DNA from: Paraburkholderia mimosarum LMG 23256 = NBRC 106338
Lineage (GTDB): Bacteria; Pseudomonadota; Gammaproteobacteria; Burkholderiales; Burkholderiaceae
Direction: 5' to 3'
Assembly (NCBI RefSeq): GCF_000739815.1
Contig: NZ_BBJJ01000034.1
Coordinates: forward strand, 1 to 64,000
Length of the DNA: 64,000 nt
Shown here one piece after another: positions 8,508 to 17,406 of this stretch. The notes under the pieces were generated by a model. The model was given only the letters and a program-made list of their open reading frames with translations, made no database searches and was not told the origin of the DNA. The first letter of the stretch is position 1, and every line of letters begins with the position of its first letter. Made by a program: the position numbers and the translations under genes.

Positions 8508-9461
8508 ATGGCATCTGCGATGGGACCGGGACTGCAGCATCGCACGGTGCTGCTTGACGAAGCGGTGAACGCGTTGATCACGCGCGCGGACGGCGTCTAT
8601 GTAGACGGCACGTTCGGCCGTGGCGGCCACAGCCGCGCGATCCTCGGGCGTCTCGGTGAAGCCGGGCGCCTGATCGCGTTCGACAAGGATCCGCAGGCGA
8701 TCGCGACGGCGCAAACCATTGGCGACGCGCGGTTTTCGATCGTGCATGAGAGTTTTGCTTCGCTGCGCGACGAGCTCGCGTCGCGCGGGGTAGGGCGTGT
8801 GTCGGGGGTGTTGCTGGACCTTGGCGTGTCGTCGCCGCAGTTCGACGATCCGCAGCGCGGTTTCAGTTTCCGCGCCGATGGTCCGCTCGACATGCGGATG
8901 GACCCGACGCGCGGCGAGTCCGCCGCTGACTGGCTCGCTCGGGCCACGTTGCAGGAACTGACGGAGGTAATTCGGGATTATGGGGAAGAACGGTTTGCTT
9001 TTCAGATTGCAAAGGCGCTTGTTGCTCGCCGGGCAGAGTCCGACCGTCTCGGGCCTCTCGACAGCACGGGCGAGCTTGCCCAAATCGTGGCTAACGTCGT
9101 CAAAACCCGTGAGAAGGGTAAGGACCCGGCAACCCGCACCTTTCAGGCTATACGGATTCACGTCAATCAAGAGCTTGCGGAGCTGCAGGTCGTTCTAGAA
9201 GCAGCGCTGTCGTTGCTGGAACAGGGGGGGCGGCTGGTGGTCATCAGCTTTCATTCGCTCGAGGACCGGATCGTCAAGCGATTCATGCAGGCGCACGCGA
9301 GCGCGCCGGCGGTGGACCGCCGCCTGCCGATCCGCGCCGTCGACCTGCCGAGCCCGCCGCTCAGGCTGCTCGGCCGCGTGTTCGCGAGCGACGAGGAAGT
9401 CGCCGCGAACCCGCGCGCCCGCTCGGCCGTGATGCGCATCGCGGAGCGCGTCACGCCATGA
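8508..9461 (+). CDS. rsmH: 16S rRNA (cytosine-1402 N4)-methyltransferase RsmH
   Basis: 317-residue S-adenosylmethionine-dependent methyltransferase (older name MraW) that modifies the ribosomal P-site base C1402. Motifs: HRTVLLDEAVNAL near residue 7, the SAM-binding VDGTFGRGGHS near 28, LLDLGVSSPQFDD near 101, and VISFHSLEDRIVK near 244. Length fits the family. It lies between mraZ and ftsL and shares a 4-base ATGA overlap with ftsL, a sign of translational coupling. Confidence 0.95.
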   Translation: MASAMGPGLQHRTVLLDEAVNALITRADGVYVDGTFGRGGHSRAILGRLGEAGRLIAFDKDPQAIATAQTIGDARFSIVHESFASLRDELASRGVGRVSGVLLDLGVSSPQFDDPQRGFSFRADGPLDMRMDPTRGESAADWLARATLQELTEVIRDYGEERFAFQIAKALVARRAESDRLGPLDSTGELAQIVANVVKTREKGKDPATRTFQAIRIHVNQELAELQVVLEAALSLLEQGGRLVVISFHSLEDRIVKRFMQAHASAPAVDRRLPIRAVDLPSPPLRLLGRVFASDEEVAANPRARSAVMRIAERVTP

Positions 9462-9814
9462 ATCGCCTGAACATCTTCCTGCTGATCGTCGTGATGGGGT
9501 GCGCGCTATCGGTCGTGAACGCGACCAATCAGCAGCGCCAGATCTTCATTCAGCTGCAACGCGCGCAGTCGCAGGAGCATCAGCTCCAGCAGGACTACGC
9601 ACAGCTTCAATATCAGCAAAGCGCGCTGTCGAGAACCTCGCGCATCGAACAGATCGCCACCGACTCGCTCAAGATGCAGCCCGTCACGACCGGACGCACG
9701 CAATATCTGACGCTCGCGCCGGGCGCGTCGGCGGCCGTCGACGCTCCGGTGCCGACCTCCGCGCCCCCGCAGGGCGGTGCACCCACGCCTGCCCGCCGCG
9801 GAGGCACGCGATGA
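9458..9814 (+). CDS. ftsL: Cell division protein FtsL
   Basis: 118-residue bitopic inner-membrane protein. One N-terminal transmembrane helix (IFLLIVVMGCALSVVNA, about residues 5-22) is followed by a periplasmic coiled coil rich in Gln and Leu (QLQRAQSQEHQLQQDYAQLQ) and a Pro/Ala-rich tail. FtsL forms a complex with FtsB and FtsQ and activates FtsWI septal synthesis. Identification rests on topology, size and position between rsmH and ftsI, with 4-base overlaps at both ends. Confidence 0.9.
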   Translation: MNRLNIFLLIVVMGCALSVVNATNQQRQIFIQLQRAQSQEHQLQQDYAQLQYQQSALSRTSRIEQIATDSLKMQPVTTGRTQYLTLAPGASAAVDAPVPTSAPPQGGAPTPARRGGTR

Positions 9815-11697
9815 AAAAGGACAATCGCCGCAAGAGCGTGGCCTTCAGCGCGAACCCCATTCTCTCCGTGCGCCTGCCGATGTGGCGCTCGAAGCTCGTC
9901 GTCTTCCTGCTGTTCATGGCGTTCGTCGCGCTGGCCGCGCGCGCGTTCTGGATTCAGGGCCCGGGCAACGCCTTCTATCAGAAGCAGGGCGAAAGCCGCT
10001 ATCAGCGCACGATCGAGCTGCCGGCCACGCGCGGCAAGATTCTCGACCGTAACGGACTCGTGCTTGCCACGAGCCTGCCCGTGCGCGCAATTTGGGCGAT
10101 TCCCGAAGCCGTGCCCGACGATCTCGGCGCCGACAAGCTCAACCAGCTCGGCACGCTGCTCGGCATGAGCACGAAAGAGCTGCGTGCCAAGCTCTCGGAA
10201 GACAAGACGTTCGTCTATGTGAAGCGACAGGTGCCGCTCGACGTCGCGCAGAAGGTCACGGCGCTCGACATTCCCGGCGTCTATCAGCGCAACGAATACA
10301 AGCGCTTTTACCCCGAGGGCGACGTCGCCGCTCACCTGATCGGCTTCACCAACGTCGAGGACGAGGGCCAGGAAGGCGTCGAGCTTGCCGACCAAAAGGT
10401 TCTCGCTGGCATGCCGGGCATACGTCACGTCATCAAGGACCGTTTGGGCCATATCGTCGAAGACGTCGACGAAACGGTCGTGCCCCACGATGGCAAGGAC
10501 GTCGAACTGTCCATCGACAGCAAGATCCAGTACATCGCCTATTCGAACCTCAAGGCCGCCGTGGAGCGGTTCAAGGCCAAGGCCGGCGCGGCCATGGTCG
10601 TGGACGTGCGCACGGGCGAGGTGCTCGCGCTCGTCAACTATCCGACCTACAACCCGAACGACCGCTCGCACCTCACGGGCGAGCAATTGCGCAACCGCGT
10701 GCTCACCGACGTGTTCGAGCCCGGCTCGATCATGAAGCCGCTCACGGTGTCGCTCGCGCTCGATCTGCACCGCGTCTCGCCGAGTACACTGGTGGATACG
10801 GGCCCGGGCCACTTCACGCTCGACGGCGCGACCATCACCGACGACTCCGCATTCGGCGTCCTCACGGTCGGTGGCGTGATCCAGAAGTCGAGCAACATTG
10901 GCGCGACGAAGATCGCGATGACGCTCAAGCCCGAAGAAATGTGGGACATGTACACCAGTATCGGTCTCGGACAGGCGCCGAAAGTCGGGTTCCCCGGCGC
11001 GGCGGCGGGCCGCCTGCGTCCGTGGAAAAGCTGGCGCCGTATCGAACAGGCGACGATGTCCTACGGCTACGGCCTCTCCGTTTCGCTCTTCCAGCTCGCG
11101 CGCGCGTACACGGCGATCGCCCACGACGGCCAGATCCTGCCCGTCACGATCTTCCGCCACCCCGGCGACACCCAGCCGGTGCAGGGCACCCAGGTCTTCG
11201 CGCCGACCACGGCGCGCGAGGTGCGCACGATGCTGGAAAGCGTGGTGTCGAAGGACGGCACGTCTCCCGACGCCGCCGTGCCCGGCTACCGCGTGGGCGG
11301 CAAGTCCGGCACGGCATACAAGCACGGCCCGCACGGATACGACCGCTCGAAGTACCGCGCCTCGTTCATCGGCATGGCGCCGATGCCGAATCCGCGCATT
11401 GTCGTCGCCGTATCGGTCGACGAGCCGACCGCGGGCAGCCACTTCGGCGGCGCGGTCTCGGGTCCGGTGTTCTCGGGCATCGTCGGCGACACGCTGCGCA
11501 CGCTCAACGTGCCGCCCGACATGCCGGTGAAGCAACTCGTCGTCGAAGACAACGGCGTCGCGGCCGCTTCCGCGCCGGCCGCTGCCAACGCGCCCCCGAA
11601 GCATGCCGCGAATCCGCCTGCCAACAAGTCCACCGTCGCCGCGCGGCACATGACCGTCGCTGACAACACCAGAAATCGACCCGGAGTCGTTCGATGA
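9811..11697 (+). CDS. ftsI: Peptidoglycan D,D-transpeptidase FtsI (penicillin-binding protein 3)
   Basis: 628-residue class B penicillin-binding protein that cross-links septal peptidoglycan. A short cytoplasmic tail and one transmembrane helix (VVFLLFMAFVALAARAFW, about residues 30-48) precede the dimerisation domain (RGKILDRNG) and the transpeptidase domain. The active-site serine is in SIMKP near residue 306, with SSN (QKSSNIGA) and KSGT (GGKSGTAYK) completing the triad. The C-terminal tail is Ala/Pro-rich. The frame is open further upstream, but ATG at 9811 gives the 4-base overlap with ftsL and the normal N-terminus. Confidence 0.95.
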   Translation: MKKDNRRKSVAFSANPILSVRLPMWRSKLVVFLLFMAFVALAARAFWIQGPGNAFYQKQGESRYQRTIELPATRGKILDRNGLVLATSLPVRAIWAIPEAVPDDLGADKLNQLGTLLGMSTKELRAKLSEDKTFVYVKRQVPLDVAQKVTALDIPGVYQRNEYKRFYPEGDVAAHLIGFTNVEDEGQEGVELADQKVLAGMPGIRHVIKDRLGHIVEDVDETVVPHDGKDVELSIDSKIQYIAYSNLKAAVERFKAKAGAAMVVDVRTGEVLALVNYPTYNPNDRSHLTGEQLRNRVLTDVFEPGSIMKPLTVSLALDLHRVSPSTLVDTGPGHFTLDGATITDDSAFGVLTVGGVIQKSSNIGATKIAMTLKPEEMWDMYTSIGLGQAPKVGFPGAAAGRLRPWKSWRRIEQATMSYGYGLSVSLFQLARAYTAIAHDGQILPVTIFRHPGDTQPVQGTQVFAPTTAREVRTMLESVVSKDGTSPDAAVPGYRVGGKSGTAYKHGPHGYDRSKYRASFIGMAPMPNPRIVVAVSVDEPTAGSHFGGAVSGPVFSGIVGDTLRTLNVPPDMPVKQLVVEDNGVAAASAPAAANAPPKHAANPPANKSTVAARHMTVADNTRNRPGVVR

Positions 11698-13244
11698 GCG
11701 CCACGCGCACCCAGCATCCCGCGCACCGGCAGATCGCGGACGCGCTCGCATGGCTGCGCGCGCACGTCGCGCCCACAGCCGGCCTGCATGCCGACACACG
11801 CTCGCTCGAGCCGGGCGACGTGTTCGTCGCCTATGCCGTGGAAGGCGCGGACAACCGCGCGCATATCGCCAACGCGATCGAGCGTGGCGCGGCAGCCGTG
11901 CTGTTTCAGCCGGAAGGCTATGTGGGCCAGAAGCCAGATGTGTCCATCGCGCTCGCCGTGCCGCAGCTCGACCTGCTCGCGGGCGAGATCGCGAGCGGAT
12001 GGTACGGCGACCCGAGCGATGCGATGCTGATGGTCGGTGTGACTGGGACGAACGGCAAGACTTCGTGCAGCCAGTGGATCGCTTCGGCGCTCACGGGCAT
12101 CGGCCAGAAGTGCGCGATCGTCGGAACCCTGGGCAGCGGCTTTCCCGGCCAGCTCGTGCACACGGGCTTCACCACGCCCGATGCGCCGCAACTGCAGCGC
12201 AGCCTCGGTCAACTGCGTACCGATGGCGCACAGGCGATTGCGATGGAAGTCTCCTCGCACGCGCTGCACCAGGGTCGCGTGAACGGCACGTCGTTCGACA
12301 TCGCCGTCTTCACGAATCTCACGCAGGACCATCTCGACTATCACCTCACGTTCGAGGCCTACGAGGCTGCGAAGGCGCGTCTGTTCGCATGGCCGGGCCT
12401 GCGCGCGGCAATCATCAACGCCGACGACGCTGCGGGCCGCCGCCTGATCGCCGCCACGCGCGGCAAGGCGCGCACGATTGCATACGGCGTCGATACGCCT
12501 GCCGCCGACGCGCCCGTCGCCGACGCCTGGCTGCGCGCGAACGACGTACGCGCGACGGCTACGGGCACGGCGTTCCATCTGGAAACGTCGGACTGGGGCG
12601 AGGCGCAGGTCGAGGTCCATGTTCTCGGCCTCTTCAACGTGAGCAATCTGCTTGGCGTGCTCGGTGCGCTGCTCGCGGCGAACGTGCCGCTCGTGGCGGC
12701 GCTCAACGAGATTTCGAAGCTGCAGCCGGTGAACGGCCGCATGGAGCGCCTTGGCGGGCGCGCCGATCACGACGAGCCGCTCGTGGTGATCGACTATGCG
12801 CATACGCCGGACGCCCTCGAAAAAACCCTCGAAGCGCTGCGCCCAATCGCTGCCGCGCGCGGCGGCCAGCTCCTCTGCATGTTCGGCTGCGGCGGCGATC
12901 GTGACGCGACCAAGCGCCCGCTCATGGGTGCGATCGCGGAACGCCTCGCCGACCAGGTCGTCGTGACGAGCGACAACCCGCGCAGCGAATCGCCCGCCGC
13001 GATCATCGACCAGATCGTGCTAGGCATGCGCGACGCCGCGAAGGCGCGCCGCATCGAGGACCGCGCGAGCGCGATCCTGCAGGCGGTGCGCGGCGCGGCG
13101 CGCGAAGACGTCGTCGTGCTGGCCGGCAAGGGCCATGAGGCGACCCAGGAAATCATGGGCAAGAAGCGCGCGTTCTCCGATCAGGACCATGCGCGGCTTG
13201 CTCTCGCAGCCCGTGCCACGCACGGGCGCGGAGGTGGTGAATGA
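11694..13244 (+). CDS. murE: UDP-MurNAc-L-Ala-D-Glu:meso-diaminopimelate ligase MurE
   Basis: 516-residue cytoplasmic ATP-dependent Mur ligase adding the third residue of the stem peptide. The ATP loop GVTGTNGKTS is near residue 115, with EVSSHAL near 185, a carbamylated-lysine region (YEAAKARLF) and the C-terminal DNPRSE motif near 428, which is the known signature of meso-diaminopimelate rather than lysine specificity. Overlaps ftsI and murF by 4 bases each. The substrate call therefore rests on an established motif. Confidence 0.95.
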   Translation: MSATRTQHPAHRQIADALAWLRAHVAPTAGLHADTRSLEPGDVFVAYAVEGADNRAHIANAIERGAAAVLFQPEGYVGQKPDVSIALAVPQLDLLAGEIASGWYGDPSDAMLMVGVTGTNGKTSCSQWIASALTGIGQKCAIVGTLGSGFPGQLVHTGFTTPDAPQLQRSLGQLRTDGAQAIAMEVSSHALHQGRVNGTSFDIAVFTNLTQDHLDYHLTFEAYEAAKARLFAWPGLRAAIINADDAAGRRLIAATRGKARTIAYGVDTPAADAPVADAWLRANDVRATATGTAFHLETSDWGEAQVEVHVLGLFNVSNLLGVLGALLAANVPLVAALNEISKLQPVNGRMERLGGRADHDEPLVVIDYAHTPDALEKTLEALRPIAAARGGQLLCMFGCGGDRDATKRPLMGAIAERLADQVVVTSDNPRSESPAAIIDQIVLGMRDAAKARRIEDRASAILQAVRGAAREDVVVLAGKGHEATQEIMGKKRAFSDQDHARLALAARATHGRGGGE

Positions 13245-14656
13245 CGATGCTTTCCCTGCGCGACGCCGCGGCGCTGATTCCCGGCGCGAGCGTACTCGGC
13301 GACGAGAACGCGACGTTCGAGCGCATTGCTACCGATAGCCGCTCGGCGGGCCCCGGCGATCTCTTCGTCGCGCTCAAAGGCGACCGTTTCGACGCCCACG
13401 ACTTTCTCGGCGAGGTCGCCAACCGTCACGTGAGCGCGGTCCTCGTCGCACGCAGTCCCGGCGACTGGCGCATTCCCGCGCTGCGCGTGGACGACACGCG
13501 CACGGCGCTCGGCGCGCTCGCGCTCGGCTGGCGCCGGCGATTCTCGATGCCGCTCGTGGCCGTGACGGGCAGCAACGGCAAGACGACGGTCAAGGAAATG
13601 ATCGCGTCGATTTTCGAGGCGGCCGTTGGAGAAAATTCGCGTCTTGCAACGGCCGGAAACCTCAACAATGACATCGGCGTGCCGTTAACGTTGCTGCGCT
13701 TGAGCGGCGCTCATCGGCTGGCGGTGGTCGAACTCGGCATGAATCATCCGGGCGAGACCGAGCTGCTCGCGAGATTTGCCGAGCCGACCGTCGCGGTGGT
13801 GAACAACGCGCAGCGCGAGCATCAGGAATTCATGGCGACGGTGGAAGCCGTCGCGCTCGAACATGCGAGCGTGATTCACGCGCTCAAGCCCACGGGCGTC
13901 GCGGTGTTTCCCGCCAACGACGCCTACGCGAGCATCTGGCGCGTCGCGGCCACGGGTTCGCGCATTCTCGACTTCGCGCTGCATACGGAGGCGAACGCGG
14001 TCGAGGCGGCGGTCACGGGCAAGCTCGTTGGTGCAAGGCGTCTCGCGATCGCGACGCCGGAAGGCCAGCTCGAAGTGGAGTTGAAGGTGCTTGGCGCACA
14101 CAACGCGCACAACGCGCTCGCGGCCACGGCGGCGGCGCTTGCGGCGGGCGTGCCGCTGGAGGCGATCGGGCGCGGACTGGAGGCGTTCGAGCCCGTGAAG
14201 GGCCGCTTGCAGGTGAAGCGCGCGGCGCTCGGGGAACTCGCGGGCGCAACGGTGATCGACGACACCTACAACGCGAACCCCGATTCGGTGCGTGCGGCGA
14301 TCGACGTGCTCGCTTCGCATGCGTCGCCGCGTGTGCTCGTGCTGGGCGATATGGGCGAAGTCGGCGACGACGGTCCCGCGTTTCACCGTGAGGTGGGCGC
14401 TTATGCGAACGAACGCGGCATCGATGCGCTCTACACGCTCGGCGACGCGGCGCGTGATAGCGCGGCGGCGTTCGGCGCGCGGGCGCTGCATTCGGCAGAC
14501 GTCGCCGAACTCGTGCGCGCGCTCGCGGCCGGCGGTTACGGCGCCGGCGCGACGATTCTCGTGAAAGGCTCGCGCTTCATGCAGATGGAGCGAGTCGTGG
14601 CGGCTCTAACCAATCCGCAAAACCCTGCGCCGGACGTGAAGTCCGGTGCGCACTGA
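13241..14656 (+). CDS. murF: UDP-MurNAc-tripeptide:D-Ala-D-Ala ligase MurF
   Basis: 471-residue Mur ligase that adds the D-Ala-D-Ala dipeptide to complete the UDP-MurNAc-pentapeptide. ATP loop VTGSNGKTTVKEM near residue 108, ELGMNHPGE near 164, NNAQREHQEFM near 187, and DDTYNANPDSVRAA near 344 in the C-terminal domain. It starts inside the murE stop (ATGA overlap) and is followed after 21 bases by mraY. ddlB, further along the cluster, makes the dipeptide it uses. Confidence 0.95.
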   Translation: MTMLSLRDAAALIPGASVLGDENATFERIATDSRSAGPGDLFVALKGDRFDAHDFLGEVANRHVSAVLVARSPGDWRIPALRVDDTRTALGALALGWRRRFSMPLVAVTGSNGKTTVKEMIASIFEAAVGENSRLATAGNLNNDIGVPLTLLRLSGAHRLAVVELGMNHPGETELLARFAEPTVAVVNNAQREHQEFMATVEAVALEHASVIHALKPTGVAVFPANDAYASIWRVAATGSRILDFALHTEANAVEAAVTGKLVGARRLAIATPEGQLEVELKVLGAHNAHNALAATAAALAAGVPLEAIGRGLEAFEPVKGRLQVKRAALGELAGATVIDDTYNANPDSVRAAIDVLASHASPRVLVLGDMGEVGDDGPAFHREVGAYANERGIDALYTLGDAARDSAAAFGARALHSADVAELVRALAAGGYGAGATILVKGSRFMQMERVVAALTNPQNPAPDVKSGAH

Positions 14657-14677
14657 AATACAAAAGGAATACAAGGC

Positions 14678-15847
14678 ATGCTACTGGCGCTGGCGCAATG
14701 GCTGCAGAATGACGCAAGCTTCTTGCGCGTGTTCAGTTATCTGACGTTCCGTGCGGTGATGGCCACCATCACCGCGATGGCGATCGGGCTCTTTCTCGGC
14801 CCGTGGGTGATCCGCAAGCTCACCGCGATGAAGGTCGGCCAGGCCGTGCGGACGGACGGCCCGCAGACTCACCTCGTGAAGTCCGGCACGCCCACCATGG
14901 GCGGCGTGCTCATTCTGCTTGGCATCGCGGTTTCCACGCTGCTGTGGGGCGACCTCACGAACCGCTTCATCTGGATCGTGATGCTCGTTACGTTCGGCTT
15001 TGGCGCGATCGGCTGGGTCGACGACTATCGCAAGGTCGTCTACAAGGATCCGCGCGGCATGTCTTCGCGCGAGAAGTACTTCTGGCAGTCGGTGATCGGC
15101 CTCTTCGCGGCCGTGTATCTCGCGTTCAGCGTTTCCGAGGCGAGCAATGTGCGCGTGTTCGATCTCTTCATGGCGTGGGTGAGGAGCGGTCTTTCCATGG
15201 GTCTGCCCGCGCGCGCCGACCTCTTGCTGCCGTTCCTCAAGTCGATCAGCTATCCGCTCGGCGTTTGGGGCTTCATCGCGCTCACGTACTTCGTGATCGT
15301 CGGCGCGAGCAACGCCGTGAACCTCACCGACGGTCTCGACGGCCTCGTCATCATGCCGGTCGTGCTGGTCGGCGCGTCGCTCGGCGTGTTCGCGTACGTG
15401 ATGGGCAGCTCGGTCTACTCGAAATATCTGCTCTTTCCGCACATTCCGGGCGCGGGCGAACTGCTCATCTTCTGCTCGGCAATGGGCGGGGCAGGGCTCG
15501 CGTTCCTCTGGTTCAACACGTATCCCGCGCAGGTGTTCATGGGCGACGTGGGCGCGCTCGCGCTCGGCGGCGCGCTCGGCACCATCGCGGTGATCGTGCG
15601 TCAGGAAATCGTGCTCTTCATCATGGGCGGCATCTTCGTTGCGGAGACGCTCTCCGTGATGCTGCAGGTCACCTGGTTCAAGTACACGAAAAAGCGTTAC
15701 GGAGAAGGGCGCCGCATTTTCAAGATGGCGCCCCTGCATCACCATTTCGAATTGACCGGCTGGAAAGAAACGCAGGTCGTCGTGCGTTTCTGGGTCATCA
15801 CGCTGATGCTGTGTCTGATCGGTCTGTCCACGCTCAAGCTGCGTTGA
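14678..15847 (+). CDS. mraY: Phospho-N-acetylmuramoyl-pentapeptide transferase MraY
   Basis: 389-residue polytopic inner-membrane enzyme (about ten transmembrane helices) that transfers phospho-MurNAc-pentapeptide onto undecaprenyl phosphate to form lipid I. Signature segments: GTPTMGG near residue 71, the acidic WVDDYRK near 113, NAVNLTDGLDGL near 212, and the cytoplasmic MAPLHHHFE motif near 350. An AAAAGGA Shine-Dalgarno precedes the ATG. It lies between murF and murD, 21 and 41 bases away. Confidence 0.96.
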   Translation: MLLALAQWLQNDASFLRVFSYLTFRAVMATITAMAIGLFLGPWVIRKLTAMKVGQAVRTDGPQTHLVKSGTPTMGGVLILLGIAVSTLLWGDLTNRFIWIVMLVTFGFGAIGWVDDYRKVVYKDPRGMSSREKYFWQSVIGLFAAVYLAFSVSEASNVRVFDLFMAWVRSGLSMGLPARADLLLPFLKSISYPLGVWGFIALTYFVIVGASNAVNLTDGLDGLVIMPVVLVGASLGVFAYVMGSSVYSKYLLFPHIPGAGELLIFCSAMGGAGLAFLWFNTYPAQVFMGDVGALALGGALGTIAVIVRQEIVLFIMGGIFVAETLSVMLQVTWFKYTKKRYGEGRRIFKMAPLHHHFELTGWKETQVVVRFWVITLMLCLIGLSTLKLR

Positions 15848-15888
15848 GCCACTACACCAAGTCACCAGACAAGGAAGGAAAGCAAGCG

Positions 15889-17406
15889 ATGTTCGGCGAG
15901 AAGTTTCGGGATCGGCAAAAGCCGATGGTGCTCGTGCTGGGACTCGGGGAATCGGGTCTCGCGATGGCGCGCTGGTGCGCGCGGCATGGTTGCCGCCTGC
16001 GCATTGCCGACACGCGCGAAGCGCCGCCCAATCTCCCCGAACTCGCGGTGCGCGGCATCGATGCCGACTTCGTGGGCGGTCCGTTCACGCCCGCGCTGCT
16101 CGAGGGCGTCGAACTCGTCGCCATCAGCCCAGGCCTTTCGCCGCTCGCCGAAGATCTCGTGCCGCTGATCGCGGCGGCGCGCGAGCGCGGCATCGAAGTG
16201 TGGGGCGAGCTCGAGCTCTTCGCGCAGGCGCTGCGTCATCTCGGCGAGAGCGGCTATGCGCCGAAGGTGCTCGCCATCACGGGCACGAACGGCAAGACGA
16301 CCACCACGAGCCTCACGGGCATGCTCTGCGAGCGCGCGGGCAAGCGCGTGGCGGTGGCGGGCAACATCAGCCCGGCCATGCTCGACAAGCTCGCCGAAGC
16401 GATCGACAACACCGCGCTGCCGGACGTGTGGGTGCTCGAGCTGTCGAGCTTCCAGCTGGAGACGGCGCATACGTTCGAGCCCGATGCTGCGGCGGTCCTC
16501 AACATCACGCAGGACCATCTCGACTGGCACGGCGGCCTTGATGCCTATGCGGCCGCGAAGGGCCGTATCTTCGGGCCGCGCACGACGCGCGTGCTCAACC
16601 GCGACGACGCACGGGTCATGTCGCTCGCAAGCGTGAAGGGAAGCACCGGCGCGAAGATCGTGACCTTCGGCCTGAACGAGCCGCAAAACGAAGGCGACCT
16701 GGGTCTCTCGCGCGAGAACGGCATGCAATGGCTCGTCCAGGCACACGATCTCGACGCGAACGACGAGCCTGTCTCGCCGCGCCGACGCAAACAACAGGAA
16801 GCCGCGCCCGTGCATCTCGGCATGAAGCGCCTCATGCCCGCCGACGCGCTGCGCATTCGCGGCCTGCACAACGCAGCGAACGCGCTCGCGGCGTTCGCGC
16901 TCACGCGCGCGATCGATCTGCCGCCCGCGCCGCTGCTGCACGGCTTGCGCGAGTATCGCGGCGAGCCGCATCGCGTGGAGCTGATCGCGTCGATCGACGG
17001 TGTGGACTATGTGGACGACAGCAAGGGCACGAACGTGGGCGCAACGGTTGCCGCGCTCGACGGCCTCGCGCAGCGCGCCGTGCTGATCGCGGGCGGCGAC
17101 GGCAAGGGCCAGGACTTCGATCCACTGGCTGAGCCCGTGGCGCGCTGGTGCCGCGCCGTGATGCTGATCGGACGCGACGCGCCGAAGATCCGCGCGGCGC
17201 TCGAAGCCACGGGCATCGCGATGAGCGACCACGCGACGCTCGAGGAAGCCACGCGCGCCGCCACGGCACTCGCGCAACCGGGCGACGTGGTGCTGCTTTC
17301 GCCGGCCTGCGCGAGCTTCGACATGTTCAAGGGCTACGCCCATCGTGCGGCGGTATTCCACGACACCGTGGAAGAAATCGCCGCAGAGCGGGGGACGATG
17401 ATATGA
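15889..17406 (+). CDS. murD: UDP-MurNAc-L-Ala:D-glutamate ligase MurD
   Basis: 505-residue Mur ligase that adds D-Glu. N-terminal dinucleotide-type motif VLGLGESGLAMARW, ATP loop ITGTNGKTTTT near residue 130, and C-terminal DSKGTNVGAT near 380 with GGDGKGQDF near 403. It is longer than the roughly 438-residue Escherichia coli enzyme, largely through an insertion in the central domain (about residues 255-320) that is charged and low in complexity (SPRRRKQQEA). The frame is open further upstream inside mraY, but ATG at 15889 after AAGGAAGG is the only sensible start. The stop overlaps the ftsW start by 4 bases. Confidence 0.95.
   Translation: MFGEKFRDRQKPMVLVLGLGESGLAMARWCARHGCRLRIADTREAPPNLPELAVRGIDADFVGGPFTPALLEGVELVAISPGLSPLAEDLVPLIAAARERGIEVWGELELFAQALRHLGESGYAPKVLAITGTNGKTTTTSLTGMLCERAGKRVAVAGNISPAMLDKLAEAIDNTALPDVWVLELSSFQLETAHTFEPDAAAVLNITQDHLDWHGGLDAYAAAKGRIFGPRTTRVLNRDDARVMSLASVKGSTGAKIVTFGLNEPQNEGDLGLSRENGMQWLVQAHDLDANDEPVSPRRRKQQEAAPVHLGMKRLMPADALRIRGLHNAANALAAFALTRAIDLPPAPLLHGLREYRGEPHRVELIASIDGVDYVDDSKGTNVGATVAALDGLAQRAVLIAGGDGKGQDFDPLAEPVARWCRAVMLIGRDAPKIRAALEATGIAMSDHATLEEATRAATALAQPGDVVLLSPACASFDMFKGYAHRAAVFHDTVEEIAAERGTMI

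Noticed and set aside
9613..11799. 728-codon open frame antisense to ftsI (similar long antisense frames at 20949-22970, 28511-30607, 46947-48860 and 54378-56678)
   Set aside because: These mirror well-identified genes in a GC-rich genome where antisense stop codons are rare. Their translations are Arg/His/Ala-rich with no domain signature or Shine-Dalgarno.
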